64,000 nucleotides of DNA from Thermococcus paralvinellae. GTDB taxonomy: Archaea; Methanobacteriota_B; Thermococci; Thermococcales; Thermococcaceae. The translations under genes were made by a program, and so were the position numbers. Location of the stretch: positions 310,001 through 374,000 of the forward strand of contig NZ_CP006965.1 in assembly GCF_000517445.1 (NCBI RefSeq). Reading direction: 5' to 3'. Below are positions 24,907-33,114 of the stretch, piece after piece; within the stretch, counting starts at the first letter, position 1, and each line of letters starts with the position of its first letter. A model generated the notes under the pieces. The model did not search any database, was not told the DNA's origin, and saw only the letters and a program-made list of their open reading frames with translations.

Positions 24907-25826
24907 TACTCCCAATATGCCAAGCCTATGTGCCTATCAGCACCTCCGTAATAAAGATATGTTCTTCCTTCATGCTCAACTAGCCCCTCTATGAAAACAA
25001 CGTTATCTACCCAGCCTTTTATTTCCCACTCATAAGTTGGTTCCAGTATTGGCTTTTCGCTTCTCGCTATCAGTTTTGTGGGATTTTTTATGTCAAAAAC
25101 AGCTATGCCGGCTTTGTACTTTCTACCTCCATTTTCAAGACCAGCGCTGTTGTAGATTAAAACTATTCCAAAATCCGTCATAAATGCTGGAGGCCCTGGT
25201 TCAACAAGGATATTATCGAAGTTATCCTTTCTTGGAGTTAGAACTGGCTCTTCAATGTATTCCCAGTTAATTAAATCATCGGAATATGCTAGCCAGATAT
25301 TTGAATCGCCAAAGTACATGATATATTTCCCTTTAAACTCTCCTATCTTCAGCTTTTCTGGTAGGATTGCACCACTCTTTGTCCAATTATCAGTTTGAGG
25401 GAACTCCTCAAATAAAACACCTTTCTTTTCCCAGTTCACCAAATTCTTGGATGTAGCTAAGCAGAGCTTTGCAGTCTTTCCGTCATAGCCCGTGTAGGTC
25501 ATGTAGTATGTTTTCCCAACCTTTACAACTCTTGGATCTTCAACACCTTTTTTCTCCCAGCTGTACTCTGGTTCAATCACTGGCTCTGGATGTTTGATGA
25601 AATGAATGCCATCTTCACTAAGAGCAAGCCCTATTCTACCTGTGATGTCATCGTTTTTGCTTTCAGCTCTGTAGAGCATCACAATCGTGTCCCTTTCTTT
25701 TATTAAAGCTGGATTATAGATATTTTTAGAATCAAAGCCCTCTTTTGAAGGTGATAAAATTGGCTTTGGGAACTTTTTTAATGGAGGCACTATAACATTC
25801 CCATCTCGGATATCAATCCTAATCAA
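24906..25826 (-). CDS. GH130 family glycoside phosphorylase/hydrolase
   Basis: A 306-residue five-bladed propeller protein. The GH130 catalytic region GVEDPRVVKVG supplies the presumed general-acid Asp, and bladed repeats such as YYMTYTGYDG, WLAYSDDLINWE and YLYYGGADRHIGLAYWE are visible. GH130 members phosphorolyse beta-mannosides, or in some clades hydrolyse them; the acceptor here is unknown. The start overlaps the end of the debranching-enzyme gene by eight bases, so the two form an operon and probably act on the same oligosaccharide pathway. No signal peptide is present. Confidence 0.85.
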   Translation of the reverse strand: MIRIDIRDGNVIVPPLKKFPKPILSPSKEGFDSKNIYNPALIKERDTIVMLYRAESKNDDITGRIGLALSEDGIHFIKHPEPVIEPEYSWEKKGVEDPRVVKVGKTYYMTYTGYDGKTAKLCLATSKNLVNWEKKGVLFEEFPQTDNWTKSGAILPEKLKIGEFKGKYIMYFGDSNIWLAYSDDLINWEYIEEPVLTPRKDNFDNILVEPGPPAFMTDFGIVLIYNSAGLENGGRKYKAGIAVFDIKNPTKLIARSEKPILEPTYEWEIKGWVDNVVFIEGLVEHEGRTYLYYGGADRHIGLAYWE

Positions 25827-27762
25827 CCTTCTTCACCTCAACTTCAACAGTCTCGTATTTTCTTTTAGCAATCAGCTTGTATTTGATCCCCCTAATTGTT
25901 ATGCTCTTTATTTCAACTCTCTCGAGGCCTTCTGGGAGCTGTGGATTTGCTGAGACTCCTTCTGGGGTAAGCCCGAGCATAGCTGTTAAGAATGCAAAAG
26001 AGCTTGCAGCGCTCCAGGCCTGAGGGACATTCGCTCTTGGAACGGGGATTGGAATTTCACTTTCAACTCCACTAAAAAGCTCTGGTAACTGGAAGTTCAT
26101 TAAAGTTGCAGCTTTTAATATTCTAGCTCCAAGAAATGCAGCTTTCTCAATTTCCCCAATTTTTGCTAATCCTAAAGCTATAAGGGCATTGTCATGGGCC
26201 CAAACGCTGCCGTTATGATAGCTAAAAGGGTTGTAAGCTTTTTCTCTTGAGCTTAAGGTCCGGATTCCCCATCCAGAAAACATATCTTTTTCAAACAGCC
26301 TTTCGGCAATTTCTTTTTCATGCTCTGCAATGCCTGTAAAAAGTAGATGACCAGGATTAGAAGAGATTACTTTTGAAGGTTTGTTATCTCCGTTTAGAGC
26401 AATTGCGTAAAATTTTTCTTCTTCCATCCAAAAGTCTTTGTTAAATCTTCTTTTCAGCTTCTCAGCTTCTTCTCTTAGCGTAGATTCTTCAAAATCTAAA
26501 ACATCAGAAAGCTCTGCCATGTCTAAGAGAGCTTTGTATGCATAACCCTGGACTTCAGCTAATGCAATTGCAGACTTTGTTGGTTCCCCATACTCGTCTG
26601 GAACACCTTCTTTGGAGTCCTTCCAGCCTTGGTTCATTAGGACATAAGGAGATGCATGTGAGTATCTTATGTACCCTTCTCCTTCTTCAAGCTTCATGAA
26701 AAGCCATTCGAGTGCTTTGTTTAGGGTTCCTTTCAGTTCCTTTATTGTTTTATAGTCCTTAGTCCATTTAACATATTCACCAGCCAGAATTAAATACAAT
26801 GGCGTTGCGTCTATGGTTCCGTAATATGAAGCGAAGGGCATTAAGCTGGCTTGAGAAAGCTCTCCGAATCTATATTCGTGGGGAATTTTCCCAGGTTCTT
26901 CAAGCGTCCTCTTGTCAAATTTCTTCCCCTGAAGTTTTGAGAGAACCCTTAGTGTCCCCTTGGCATATTCTGGAAAGTATGGTAGGAGGAACAGGGAAGT
27001 GATTATGCTATCTCTCCCAAAAAGGCACATAAAGTACGGGATTCCGGCAAAAACTGTTAACCCATAGTTAGTTAGCACTGTTAGAGATTCTAAATCTCTC
27101 AGCGAAGTTTTGAAAATGGTGTTTATTTCAGCATTGTTTGTGATAACTATTTCCTCAAGCTTGAAATCAAAGTCCTCCTTAATCAAGAAAGGAGGATTCT
27201 TTATGTAGATTCTAGGAGAGAATTCTACACTAATTCTCTCTTTTCCTAATGGCTCCAAAGGAATTTTTGCTGTGAGGTAATTGCTCTTAAACTCAAATCC
27301 CTCAGCTTTAATTTCAAGCTCTCTCTTTATTCCATCAATGCCAGTGTAAGTATATTTAACTCCGTTTGAGATCTGTTCTTTAATGATTTTTCTCTCAATG
27401 GGTTTATGACTTCCTCTAACTTCGAATATGCCTTCAAAGGGGACTTCAAAGGCATATTTAATCTTTATTTTTACAGGCTTTTTGGACATGTTGTAGAAGG
27501 TTAGCTCTTCTCTGTATCTCCAGCCATTCAGCAACTCTCGTTTTCTCATTAGGATTGTTGATTCTCCTATGAGTATGTGTGATATCGAAGTCTTGTGATC
27601 TGGTTCAATATGTCCTAAAAGCCTCTCTTTGGTAATTTCAAGAGAAATGTTTTTCACAAATCTTGTATCAAAGGCATAGAATCCGTGATAATGCTTATTC
27701 ATATTCCCCTCTTCATCAGAGAGTACAAATGCTCCATTATGTGATAACACAATCCTGCTCAT
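25819..27762 (-). CDS. Amylo-alpha-1,6-glucosidase / glycogen debranching-type enzyme
   Basis: A 647-residue protein with an N-terminal glycogen-debranching N-domain (about 1-220, beta-rich) and a C-terminal (alpha/alpha)6 glucosidase domain beginning at the FGRDSIITSLFLLPYF motif. The acidic residues around YGTIDATPLYL and HNGSVWAHDNALIALGLAK fit the catalytic face. It should hydrolyse alpha-1,6 or related bonds in branched glucans inside the cell. The ATG at 27762 follows GGTGA with four bases between; an ATG three bases before it is too close. Co-transcribed with the GH130 gene. Confidence 0.86.
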   Translation of the reverse strand: MSRIVLSHNGAFVLSDEEGNMNKHYHGFYAFDTRFVKNISLEITKERLLGHIEPDHKTSISHILIGESTILMRKRELLNGWRYREELTFYNMSKKPVKIKIKYAFEVPFEGIFEVRGSHKPIERKIIKEQISNGVKYTYTGIDGIKRELEIKAEGFEFKSNYLTAKIPLEPLGKERISVEFSPRIYIKNPPFLIKEDFDFKLEEIVITNNAEINTIFKTSLRDLESLTVLTNYGLTVFAGIPYFMCLFGRDSIITSLFLLPYFPEYAKGTLRVLSKLQGKKFDKRTLEEPGKIPHEYRFGELSQASLMPFASYYGTIDATPLYLILAGEYVKWTKDYKTIKELKGTLNKALEWLFMKLEEGEGYIRYSHASPYVLMNQGWKDSKEGVPDEYGEPTKSAIALAEVQGYAYKALLDMAELSDVLDFEESTLREEAEKLKRRFNKDFWMEEEKFYAIALNGDNKPSKVISSNPGHLLFTGIAEHEKEIAERLFEKDMFSGWGIRTLSSREKAYNPFSYHNGSVWAHDNALIALGLAKIGEIEKAAFLGARILKAATLMNFQLPELFSGVESEIPIPVPRANVPQAWSAASSFAFLTAMLGLTPEGVSANPQLPEGLERVEIKSITIRGIKYKLIAKRKYETVEVEVKKVD

Positions 27763-27867
27763 CATTTCACCTTCATGCTCTGCTTGATATACAGCCTTAT
27801 ATCTATTGCTGAAAGATGTTTTGCGATGTGGACAAAGCTTTAAAAGACCTTCTTCTAATTTTTCATT

Positions 27868-28869
27868 ATGCTTTATGTAGAAATCCTTGGAAATTTGCCC
27901 AGCTTAGCTAAAAGTGAAGTTAAAGCACTCCTTGAGCTTGCGGATAGAAGATTTAAAATTGCTGAGGAGGATTATCTACTTCTGGCAATTGAAGGTGATG
28001 AGAGAGCTTTTCCCTTTTTAGATAGACTTGGGATGACCCATGAATATGGAATTTTGTTTTTTTCAGCAGAGAATGTTGAAGAACTCTATGCCAAAGCGGA
28101 AAGCATTGATTGGGGTGAGTATATAGCTGGGACTTTCAAAGTTGACAGAGAGACTATGAGAAATTGCACTCATTATGTTGAAAATCTCGAAAAGAAGCTC
28201 GGTGCAATAATTTACAGACAAGGGTTCAAAGTAAATTTATCTAATCCTAACACTCTTGTGAGAGTTTACTGTGGGAAAAAGCTGTGGGTAGGAATTAGAG
28301 TTAGATTTTTCAAAGCAAAAACCTTTGATGAGAGGAAAGCCGATAAAAGACCTTTCTATAAACCAATTGCTCTGCCTCCAAGAATTGCGAGGGCTATGGT
28401 AAATTTAGCAAGGGCAAGAAAAGAGGTTCTTGATCCTTTTATGGGTACTGGTGGGATCTTAATAGAGGCTGGATTAATGGGTTTGAAAGTCTATGGCGTT
28501 GATTTACGAAAGGATATGGTTGAAGGAGCAAGGATAAACCTCGAATATTTTGGTGTTAAAGACTATGTTCTAAAGAAAGGAGATGCAACCAAGCTTAGAG
28601 AAATCTTTCCAGATAAGACTTTTGAAGCAGTGGCAACTGATCCTCCTTATGGTTCCTCAGCAACTTTAGCTGGAAGGAAGAGGGAAGAGCTATATGAAAA
28701 AGCACTAATGAGCATTTACGAAGTCCTTGATGGTTACCTCAGTATTGCTTTTCCAGCTGATTTTAATGCTGAAAAAGTTGCCGAAAAAATAGGGTTTGAA
28801 GTTTTGGAGAAGCACTATCAGAGGGTTCACTCTTCCCTTGACAGATATTTCTATGTAATGAAAACATAA
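27868..28869 (+). CDS. trmG10: tRNA (guanine-10-N2)-methyltransferase Trm-G10
   Basis: A 333-residue enzyme with an N-terminal THUMP domain and a C-terminal Rossmann methyltransferase. The SAM motif is [15 protein letters not shown], the catalytic motif IV is TDPPYGSSA, and [15 protein letters not shown] bridges them. It matches the Pyrococcus Trm-G10 (PAB1283-type) family that makes m2G/m2,2G at tRNA position 10. A TATA-like GCTTTAAAAG lies about 28 bases before the ATG and there is no ribosome binding site, so the transcript is probably leaderless. Confidence 0.92.
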   Translation: MLYVEILGNLPSLAKSEVKALLELADRRFKIAEEDYLLLAIEGDERAFPFLDRLGMTHEYGILFFSAENVEELYAKAESIDWGEYIAGTFKVDRETMRNCTHYVENLEKKLGAIIYRQGFKVNLSNPNTLVRVYCGKKLWVGIRVRFFKAKTFDERKADKRPFYKPIALPPRIARAMVNLARARKEVLDPFMGTGGILIEAGLMGLKVYGVDLRKDMVEGARINLEYFGVKDYVLKKGDATKLREIFPDKTFEAVATDPPYGSSATLAGRKREELYEKALMSIYEVLDGYLSIAFPADFNAEKVAEKIGFEVLEKHYQRVHSSLDRYFYVMKT

Positions 28870-28877
28870 AAAGAAAG

Positions 28878-29540
28878 TCAGCTTCCAAAGGGACTTTCCT
28901 TCAGCTTTTCGTTAACAAATCTGACAATGTGTTTAATATCATCTTGAATTGTTTCTGGTTCGGGCTTCATGAGAATGTAAAATACATTTGTTTTTGGAGT
29001 TAGTGAGATGTGCTTAACATTTTCTGGTTTTGAAAAGCCTTGTAGGAATTCTCTAAGTAACTCGACGTCTCTTCTCTTTTCAAAAAGCGCCTCGTATTGT
29101 TTTCCATTAACCTCAATGAAGTGCCTTTGAAGGAGGTCTTCATCCTCAATTTTGGGCTTTATACGATAATACCGTTTCTGAATTAGGTGGGCTTCTCTTT
29201 TTATCTGCGAATACGGTTTGATAACTATATAGAGCTTGTCATGCCTGCTTATCAGCTTTGAGATAGGCATGTAGAATATACTCTGTCTTGGCAGTAGGGT
29301 TAATGTATATTCAAACTTGTCTATATTGCCTTCGTTGACTTTGTAGTGAGCTCTGAATCCAATATATCCCCCAAGCCATATATACTCTTTGTCTTTTGGC
29401 TTTATTATATCTTCAATTGCTCTCAGGTAGTGCTGCATTAACATTAGGTTTAGCTTTCGTCCTTTAAAGAATTGAATTGACGCCACTCCAGCTAAAATCA
29501 TAATCACCATTAAAACTTCTGGTGAAACTTTTATGTCCAT
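28878..29540 (-). CDS. Hypothetical membrane-anchored protein, 220 aa, in the cstA operon
   Basis: I do not recognise this protein. It has one N-terminal membrane helix (about residues 8-25) and a soluble, positively charged remainder with strand-rich segments (FRAHYKVNEG, KLYIVIKPYSQI, TNVFYILMKPEPE). GGAGGT precedes the ATG. It is the last gene of a five-gene run headed by cstA, separated by two bases from the preceding stop. It may tether the ArsA-like ATPase or act with the transporter; that is inference from position only. Confidence 0.75.
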   Translation of the reverse strand: MDIKVSPEVLMVIMILAGVASIQFFKGRKLNLMLMQHYLRAIEDIIKPKDKEYIWLGGYIGFRAHYKVNEGNIDKFEYTLTLLPRQSIFYMPISKLISRHDKLYIVIKPYSQIKREAHLIQKRYYRIKPKIEDEDLLQRHFIEVNGKQYEALFEKRRDVELLREFLQGFSKPENVKHISLTPKTNVFYILMKPEPETIQDDIKHIVRFVNEKLKESPFGS

Positions 29541-29542
29541 AT

Positions 29543-29836
29543 TTAAACCTCCTCAATTGGGTAGTATCTTTGGAGAGTCATACTATCAATTATCTCAAAT
29601 TCAGAAACTTTGTCCTCTAAAACTTTTACTATCTCCTTAACAATCTTTGTATGGACAGTCCAAATAACTGCCATTTCGAAAGGGCTTTGTGGGCTTCTTC
29701 GTGCTAGGTCGAGGTAAATTACTATCCTGTCGTTGTCTTTAACTATTTTAGCAACTATTCCAAGCTTAACTATATTTTCTCCACTTATTGGTTCTTTGAC
29801 CGTTTTGAGAAGCTCGTATATCCTGTCAATCTCCAA
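29543..29836 (-). CDS. DUF59/MIP18-like protein, TTG start
   Basis: A 97-residue protein resembling DUF59 (MIP18/PaaD-like) domains used with P-loop ATPases in Fe-S assembly: EPISGENIVKLGIVAKI matches the family opening, and FEMAVIWTVHTKIVKEIVKVL the helix. The Cys usually found in the family is absent, so a metal-binding role is doubtful. In this frame two stops lie directly upstream of TTG 29836, which has GGGGGAG ahead, so TTG is the start. It overlaps the ArsA-like gene by 11 bases. Confidence 0.7.
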   Translation of the reverse strand: MEIDRIYELLKTVKEPISGENIVKLGIVAKIVKDNDRIVIYLDLARRSPQSPFEMAVIWTVHTKIVKEIVKVLEDKVSEFEIIDSMTLQRYYPIEEV

Positions 29837-30818
29837 CTATTACTCCCCCTATTCTTTCAAGCCATTCTAAACCTCTCGGCTCTTCTTCAAACATTGGAAC
29901 CTTGGCTATATCGATCCCTTTGAATTTGCTTTTTGTAAGCTCTAGAACTTTCTTTTGAGCTTCAATCTTAACTTTAAGTTTTGGTGGAACTTCTTCAAGC
30001 TCAAGTATCTTGTTAAGGACAATAAGCTTGAAAGGTATTTTGAACTTATTCAGACTCCCGTAGGCTCTCTCTGTCTCATAGAATGGCAACATTTCTGGAT
30101 TCATTACTGCTACAACAGTAGTTTTCTCAGGATTAGTTATTATTTTGTGCACGAATTCAATTTCCTCTCTATACTTTTTGAGCTCTTTCATCACGGCATC
30201 TTCTTCCTCATCGCTTGGCAGCTTGTACTCTTGCCCTTCAATAATGAACTTTCTTTCTCCCTGTATTTTTTCTATGGCTTTTCTTCTCTCGAGGATCTTT
30301 CTCCTTATCTCAATTAGCTTGTCGGCCCATATCAAAGATATTCTTGGCAAAGCAAGAACTCTCAAAGTTAATCCAGTAGGAGGGGTATCAAAAACAATAA
30401 CATCCCATTTTTCTCCTTCCATCAAAATTTCCCTAATTGCTTCAAGTGTTGCATACTCTTCAATGCCGGGAGAAAAACTCAGAATTTCAAAATATTTCTC
30501 CAAGTTTATTACAGTCAAATACTTATACATATGCTTTAAATTCTTTTCCAAATGCTTCAAATAACTTTGAATGAGCTTTTCCATGTCAAGCTCCATTGCA
30601 TATAGATTTTCTATTATTTCCTTGGGTTTATCATTCAATTTTACCATGAGAACATCTCCAAGGTTATGGGCAGGGTCTATAGAAACTATCAGTGTTTTAT
30701 ATCCTTTTTTTGAGAGAGCTATTGAAGTAGCAGCGGCACTTGTAGTTTTCCCAACACCGCCTTTCCCTATGAAAAAGAGAACCCTGAATCCTTCTTTTGG
30801 CATTAAGTACTCCTTCAT
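29826..30818 (-). CDS. ArsA/Get3-type ATPase
   Basis: A 330-residue SIMIBI-class ATPase. The deviant Walker A is FFIGKGGVGKTTSAAATSIA; the A-loop/switch I is SIDPAHNLGDV and switch II DTPPTGLTLRVLALP, which match Get3/TRC40 (DTAPTGHTLR) and ArsA. I see no CxxC zinc motif of the eukaryotic Get3 dimer. Possible roles are delivery of tail-anchored membrane proteins or energising a membrane partner. AGGTGAT precedes the ATG. It sits between a 92-residue protein and a DUF59-like protein within the cstA operon. Confidence 0.88.
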   Translation of the reverse strand: MKEYLMPKEGFRVLFFIGKGGVGKTTSAAATSIALSKKGYKTLIVSIDPAHNLGDVLMVKLNDKPKEIIENLYAMELDMEKLIQSYLKHLEKNLKHMYKYLTVINLEKYFEILSFSPGIEEYATLEAIREILMEGEKWDVIVFDTPPTGLTLRVLALPRISLIWADKLIEIRRKILERRKAIEKIQGERKFIIEGQEYKLPSDEEEDAVMKELKKYREEIEFVHKIITNPEKTTVVAVMNPEMLPFYETERAYGSLNKFKIPFKLIVLNKILELEEVPPKLKVKIEAQKKVLELTKSKFKGIDIAKVPMFEEEPRGLEWLERIGGVIVGD

Positions 30819-30827
30819 TTTATCACC

Positions 30828-31106
30828 TCATGTGATTTCAAAGAGCGCAGATATTTCCCCAAAAATGTCATCCATATCCACAACCCTTTGCTGCATAACA
30901 TATATTTCCCTGACCATATGGGGCATTAACCGCATAACAAGAGTCGTAGGTGGGGAAGGAATTCCGACAAATGCGCCCATAAGAAGTAGTGCGAAAACAT
31001 TTTCTAACTCTCTTTCTTCAAACTCAAGATATTCAGTAGATTGTTGTTTAAATGCGCTGAGGAAACCTTTAATGAAGTACTTCACATTTTCCAGAATTTT
31101 TACCAT
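30828..31106 (-). CDS. Hypothetical protein, 92 aa, directly behind cstA
   Basis: I do not recognise this protein. It has 92 residues with a Pro-rich hydrophobic centre (LLLMGAFVGIPSPPTTLVMR) flanked by helices, suggesting peripheral membrane contact. AGGTGATAAC lies before the ATG. It is nine bases from the ArsA-like gene and 51 bases from cstA, so it is part of the operon. It could be a small partner of the transporter. Confidence 0.75.
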   Translation of the reverse strand: MVKILENVKYFIKGFLSAFKQQSTEYLEFEERELENVFALLLMGAFVGIPSPPTTLVMRLMPHMVREIYVMQQRVVDMDDIFGEISALFEIT

Positions 31107-31157
31107 GTTATCACCTCTTCAAGAAGATTAAGAAAGAAATTAGAAAAATGAAAGAAC

Positions 31158-32858
31158 TCAAGCGGTCGCGTACTCCTCGGCTGGCTTCTTCCAGGCGGCG
31201 TACCAGTCGACGACGAGGAGCAGGTTGAGGAGCAGGCCGACGACGGTGATGAGGGACACCCAGAATCCAGGCTTGATGACGACAAGGAACCAGACAAGTG
31301 CTGCTGTCACTGTAATCCACAGGAAGAGCGCGGGGATGACTACTGCCCACTTCCATGCTCCCTCTGGCCTCTGAACCTTTGCAACCCACAGGGAAGCTGT
31401 CATCATCGCAATACTTGCCAGCATCTGGTTCATACCGCTGAAAGCCGGCCAGATGATAAGCCAGCTTCCGCCCCAGGCCATGTAGATACCGAAAATGGCA
31501 AGGATTATTGATGCAACCCACTTGTTCTTGAGGATTTCTGGTCCGTGAATCATGTCCATAATTTCTTGCCATGCAAACCTTCCAAGTCTTGTGGCTGTAT
31601 CGAGTGTTGTCAATGCGAATGCTGAGACCCACAGGCTTGCGAATACTGCACCGGTCTTGAATGGAATTCCAAATGCATCTTCAAGTCCATAAGCGTAGCT
31701 CTTTGCAAATATTCCAACCTTAATTCCGTGCTTTACAACCTGGATTGCATATTGTGCACCCCAGTTTGTGGTGTCAACTGGTATGTTCATTGTCTGGAAT
31801 ACTTTGAGACCATATACTGCAATTGAGGCAATGACAATTGTTGAAAGGAATCCTTCTGTGAACATTCCACCGTATCCAACGAGCAATCCGTGAAGTTCAT
31901 TGTCCAACTGCTTTGATGTAGTACCAGAACCGACGATTGAGTGGAATCCACTCAATGCACCACATGCAATTACTAATGGAACAGTTGGCCAGAATGGTGA
32001 GGGCTTTCCACCGACAACGTTAGCTGACCATGTTGTAAATGCTGGTGCTGTAAATGTTCCAGCACCTTTGAGTCCTACTACTATGAAGGCAACACCACCA
32101 AGGAGGAGTCCAAACCAGAGGATGTATGCGTTGAGGTAATCTCTTGGTTGCAGGAGAACCCATACTGGGAGTGATGAGGCTATGATGATATAAATACCTA
32201 AGACAATCATCCATATTTGCTTGCTTGCAACAATTGGGAATTTAAATCCAAGCCATACTGCAAATACAAGAAGTATAAGACCAATTGCTGTTCCAACGTA
32301 GAAGTTAATCTTCATCTTGTATAATAAGTATCCGAGGATTATGGCATCTATCAAGAATAGCAGTGATGCAGTTGCTGCTTCTGGAGTTCCAACGAAAATT
32401 CCGGATATAACTGCTGCGAATGCTGCTATTACAAGTACCAGAGCGAACCAAACGTAAAGCTCAAAGGCCATGCTGGTTCTCTTGCTCATCAGCTTACCTG
32501 CAACCCATTGTATTGACTTACCATCGTATCTGACAGATGACATCAGCGCTAGGTAGTCGTGAACTGCACCGATGAAGACGTTTCCGAACCAAACCCAGAG
32601 CAATGATGGAAGCCATCCCCATGCCATTGCTACTGCCGGACCTACTATTGGACCAGCACCAGCTATTGAAGCGAAGTGGTGTCCATAGAGAACTATTGGG
32701 TGGGCTGGGACATAGTCAACACCATCGTAGAGTCTATGGGCAGGGGTAGGTCTGTTTGGATCTGCTTTAACAACCTTATTTTGAAGAGCTTTTCCATATA
32801 GCATGTACAGTCCTGCATATATCAAAGCAGCTACCAAAATAATAACTGTCGAATTCAT
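31158..32858 (-). CDS. cstA: CstA family transporter (carbon starvation protein A)
   Basis: A 566-residue membrane protein with about 15-16 helices. CstA hallmarks are the RPTPAHRLYDGVDYVP stretch, GHHFASIAGAGPIVGPA and GFHSIVGSGTTSKQLDNE. Family members import peptides or pyruvate. GGAGGTGC precedes the ATG, with a TATA box at 32911-32919. The last 345 bases (31158-31500) are about 55% GC by hand count against roughly 40% upstream, suggesting a recombined 3' end. It heads an operon with a 92-aa protein, an ArsA-like ATPase, a DUF59-like protein and a 220-aa protein. Confidence 0.9.
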   Translation of the reverse strand: MNSTVIILVAALIYAGLYMLYGKALQNKVVKADPNRPTPAHRLYDGVDYVPAHPIVLYGHHFASIAGAGPIVGPAVAMAWGWLPSLLWVWFGNVFIGAVHDYLALMSSVRYDGKSIQWVAGKLMSKRTSMAFELYVWFALVLVIAAFAAVISGIFVGTPEAATASLLFLIDAIILGYLLYKMKINFYVGTAIGLILLVFAVWLGFKFPIVASKQIWMIVLGIYIIIASSLPVWVLLQPRDYLNAYILWFGLLLGGVAFIVVGLKGAGTFTAPAFTTWSANVVGGKPSPFWPTVPLVIACGALSGFHSIVGSGTTSKQLDNELHGLLVGYGGMFTEGFLSTIVIASIAVYGLKVFQTMNIPVDTTNWGAQYAIQVVKHGIKVGIFAKSYAYGLEDAFGIPFKTGAVFASLWVSAFALTTLDTATRLGRFAWQEIMDMIHGPEILKNKWVASIILAIFGIYMAWGGSWLIIWPAFSGMNQMLASIAMMTASLWVAKVQRPEGAWKWAVVIPALFLWITVTAALVWFLVVIKPGFWVSLITVVGLLLNLLLVVDWYAAWKKPAEEYATA

Positions 32859-32910
32859 TTTAGCACCTCCATGTACAAAGCTTTTCGTTTTCTACTTTTT
32901 GAACATTGAA

Positions 32911-32933
32911 TATATAAAAGTTTTCGAGAACTT
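32911..32933 (-). promoter_or_regulatory. cstA promoter with near-palindrome at the BRE
   Basis: On the plus strand TATATAAAA (32911-32919) is the TATA box read from the other strand. AAGTTTTCGAGAACTT (32918-32933), palindromic except for one mismatched pair, abuts it on the upstream side, where TFB binds. This may be an operator. The rest of the 256-base gap to 33114 has no gene. Confidence 0.45.
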
Positions 32934-33088
32934 CTTGAATAAATCGCAAAAAATTTTGGGATATTTTATCATTTAGATGTTTAAAAGATTAGAAAATTGT
33001 ACCAAAAATTGAATAAAAAATGGCAAACAGCTGAAAATATTTTCTTTAGTGTTTTATAATCATAAAGTTATGGTGTCATTTCTTTTGT

Positions 33089-33107
33089 AGTGTGCAAGCT
33101 TCACACT
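33089..33107 (-). terminator. Hairpin after the biotin carboxyltransferase gene
   Basis: AGTGTG (33089-33094) and CACACT (33102-33107) form a six-base stem with a seven-base loop, eight bases downstream of the stop on the minus strand. No T-run follows directly, so its role as terminator or mRNA 3' end is uncertain. Confidence 0.3.
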
Positions 33108-33114
33108 TAATAAA

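Noticed and set aside
30145-31131. Long plus-strand frames of 120-190 codons opposite the ArsA-like gene
   Set aside because: They are serine- and phenylalanine-rich mirror frames of lysine- and glutamate-rich genes, without ribosome binding sites.
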